A stretch of DNA of 64,000 bases from positions 9,749,469-9,813,468 of the forward strand of contig OZ038453.1 in NCBI GenBank assembly GCA_964036195.1. Direction: 5' to 3'. The notes beneath the pieces were generated by a model that searched no databases, was not told the DNA's origin, and saw only the letters and a list, made by a program, of their open reading frames with translations. Made by a program: the position numbers and the translations under genes. The DNA comes from Sphaerolaimus hirsutus. Its lineage: Eukaryota; Nematoda; Chromadorea; Monhysterida; Sphaerolaimidae. Below are positions 63,804-64,000 of the stretch, in pieces; the first letter of the stretch is position 1; each line of letters begins with the position of its first letter.

Positions 63804-64000
63804 ACCGTATTACCTCGAAATACCCCCAGGGGGTTTATTATTTCGCCAGCAAAATTTGAGGGGGGGATAATTCGAGGGGGGGGGTTATTCGAGGGGGGTC
63901 TATTATTTCGCCAGAAATTTTCGGAAATTCCCCATACTCAGACGTAGAAAAATCAAACAATTACATAGATGTATATGTGTTTATAGGCACACATAACTGT
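63804..64000. mobile_element. CCTCGAA-family element, runs off the window
   Basis: Begins taccgtattacctcgaaata and includes ggggggataattcgaggggg blocks and the core word cccatactcagacgtagaaa seen at 61015. It is positioned like the copy at 40735 but carries a different core, so one of the two has been replaced or rearranged. Confidence 0.65.

Larger units (their letters stand above)
53058..63930. repeat. Segmental duplication, copy B
   Basis: Colinear with 34421-40850 (see there). Extra sequence relative to A consists of insertions: CCTCGAA element 55203-55590, element 55603-57016, CWG element 58301-58516, element 58648-59553, hAT-like 59952-61747 and hAT-like 61855-62089. The left border is hidden by the gap. 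Confidence 0.9.

Overview
This is nuclear DNA from a multicellular animal, most likely an aquatic invertebrate. Its genes are split by GT-AG introns, the GC-rich exons sit in AT-rich and repeat-choked surroundings, and the proteins (class II CPD photolyase, deoxyribonucleoside kinase, a WBP1/VOPP1-like membrane protein, a ShKT protein) and retroelements (BEL/Pao, an N-terminal GIY-YIG Penelope-like element) are metazoan. I cannot name the species. There is no bacterial operon, tRNA, rRNA or CRISPR array. Most open frames in the window are read-throughs of simple repeats.

Layout. 2.8-17.5 kb: a complete ten-exon class II photolyase gene on the minus strand; its introns hold hAT-like, Tc1-like and nested retroelement insertions. 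17.7-21.7 kb: a complete four-exon deoxyribonucleoside kinase gene on the plus strand, head-to-head with the photolyase across 276 bp. 22-26 kb: nested repeats. 26.3-26.6 kb: the 3' end of an unrecognised minus-strand gene split by a small inverted-repeat element. 27.6-31.8 kb: a plus-strand single-pass membrane protein gene with a cysteine-rich ectodomain. 32.2, 35.1 and 53.8 kb: three related 3'-terminal coding exons ending in VPAY; the latter two are interrupted by an element that behaves as an intron. 37.5-40.3 kb and 57.7-63.3 kb: two intact copies of a four-exon secreted-protein gene, carried by a segmental duplication (34.4-40.8 kb versus 53.1-63.9 kb). 43.3-50.4 kb: five exons of a coiled-coil protein on the minus strand. 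51.9 kb: first exon of a secreted ShKT-domain protein. 52858-53057 is a 200-base assembly gap.

The most notable signal is a family of short inverted-repeat elements that duplicate a 3-bp CWG target (CAG or CTG), start with GTGCCAGTCCC and end in GGGACTGCCCC. Inserted in a CAG inside an exon they become GT-AG introns: the element supplies the 5' splice site and the duplicated CAG the 3' splice site. Five coding or UTR positions look like this, and a paralogous exon lacks the intron. These are introner-like elements. A second strong signal is a set of hAT-like families with exact or near-exact 8-bp target duplications whose interior is little more than an array of their own short terminal word (CGGGAT, CGGAAAA, AAGCGCTTTT, GGTGCC, ATTTT, ACGTTT).
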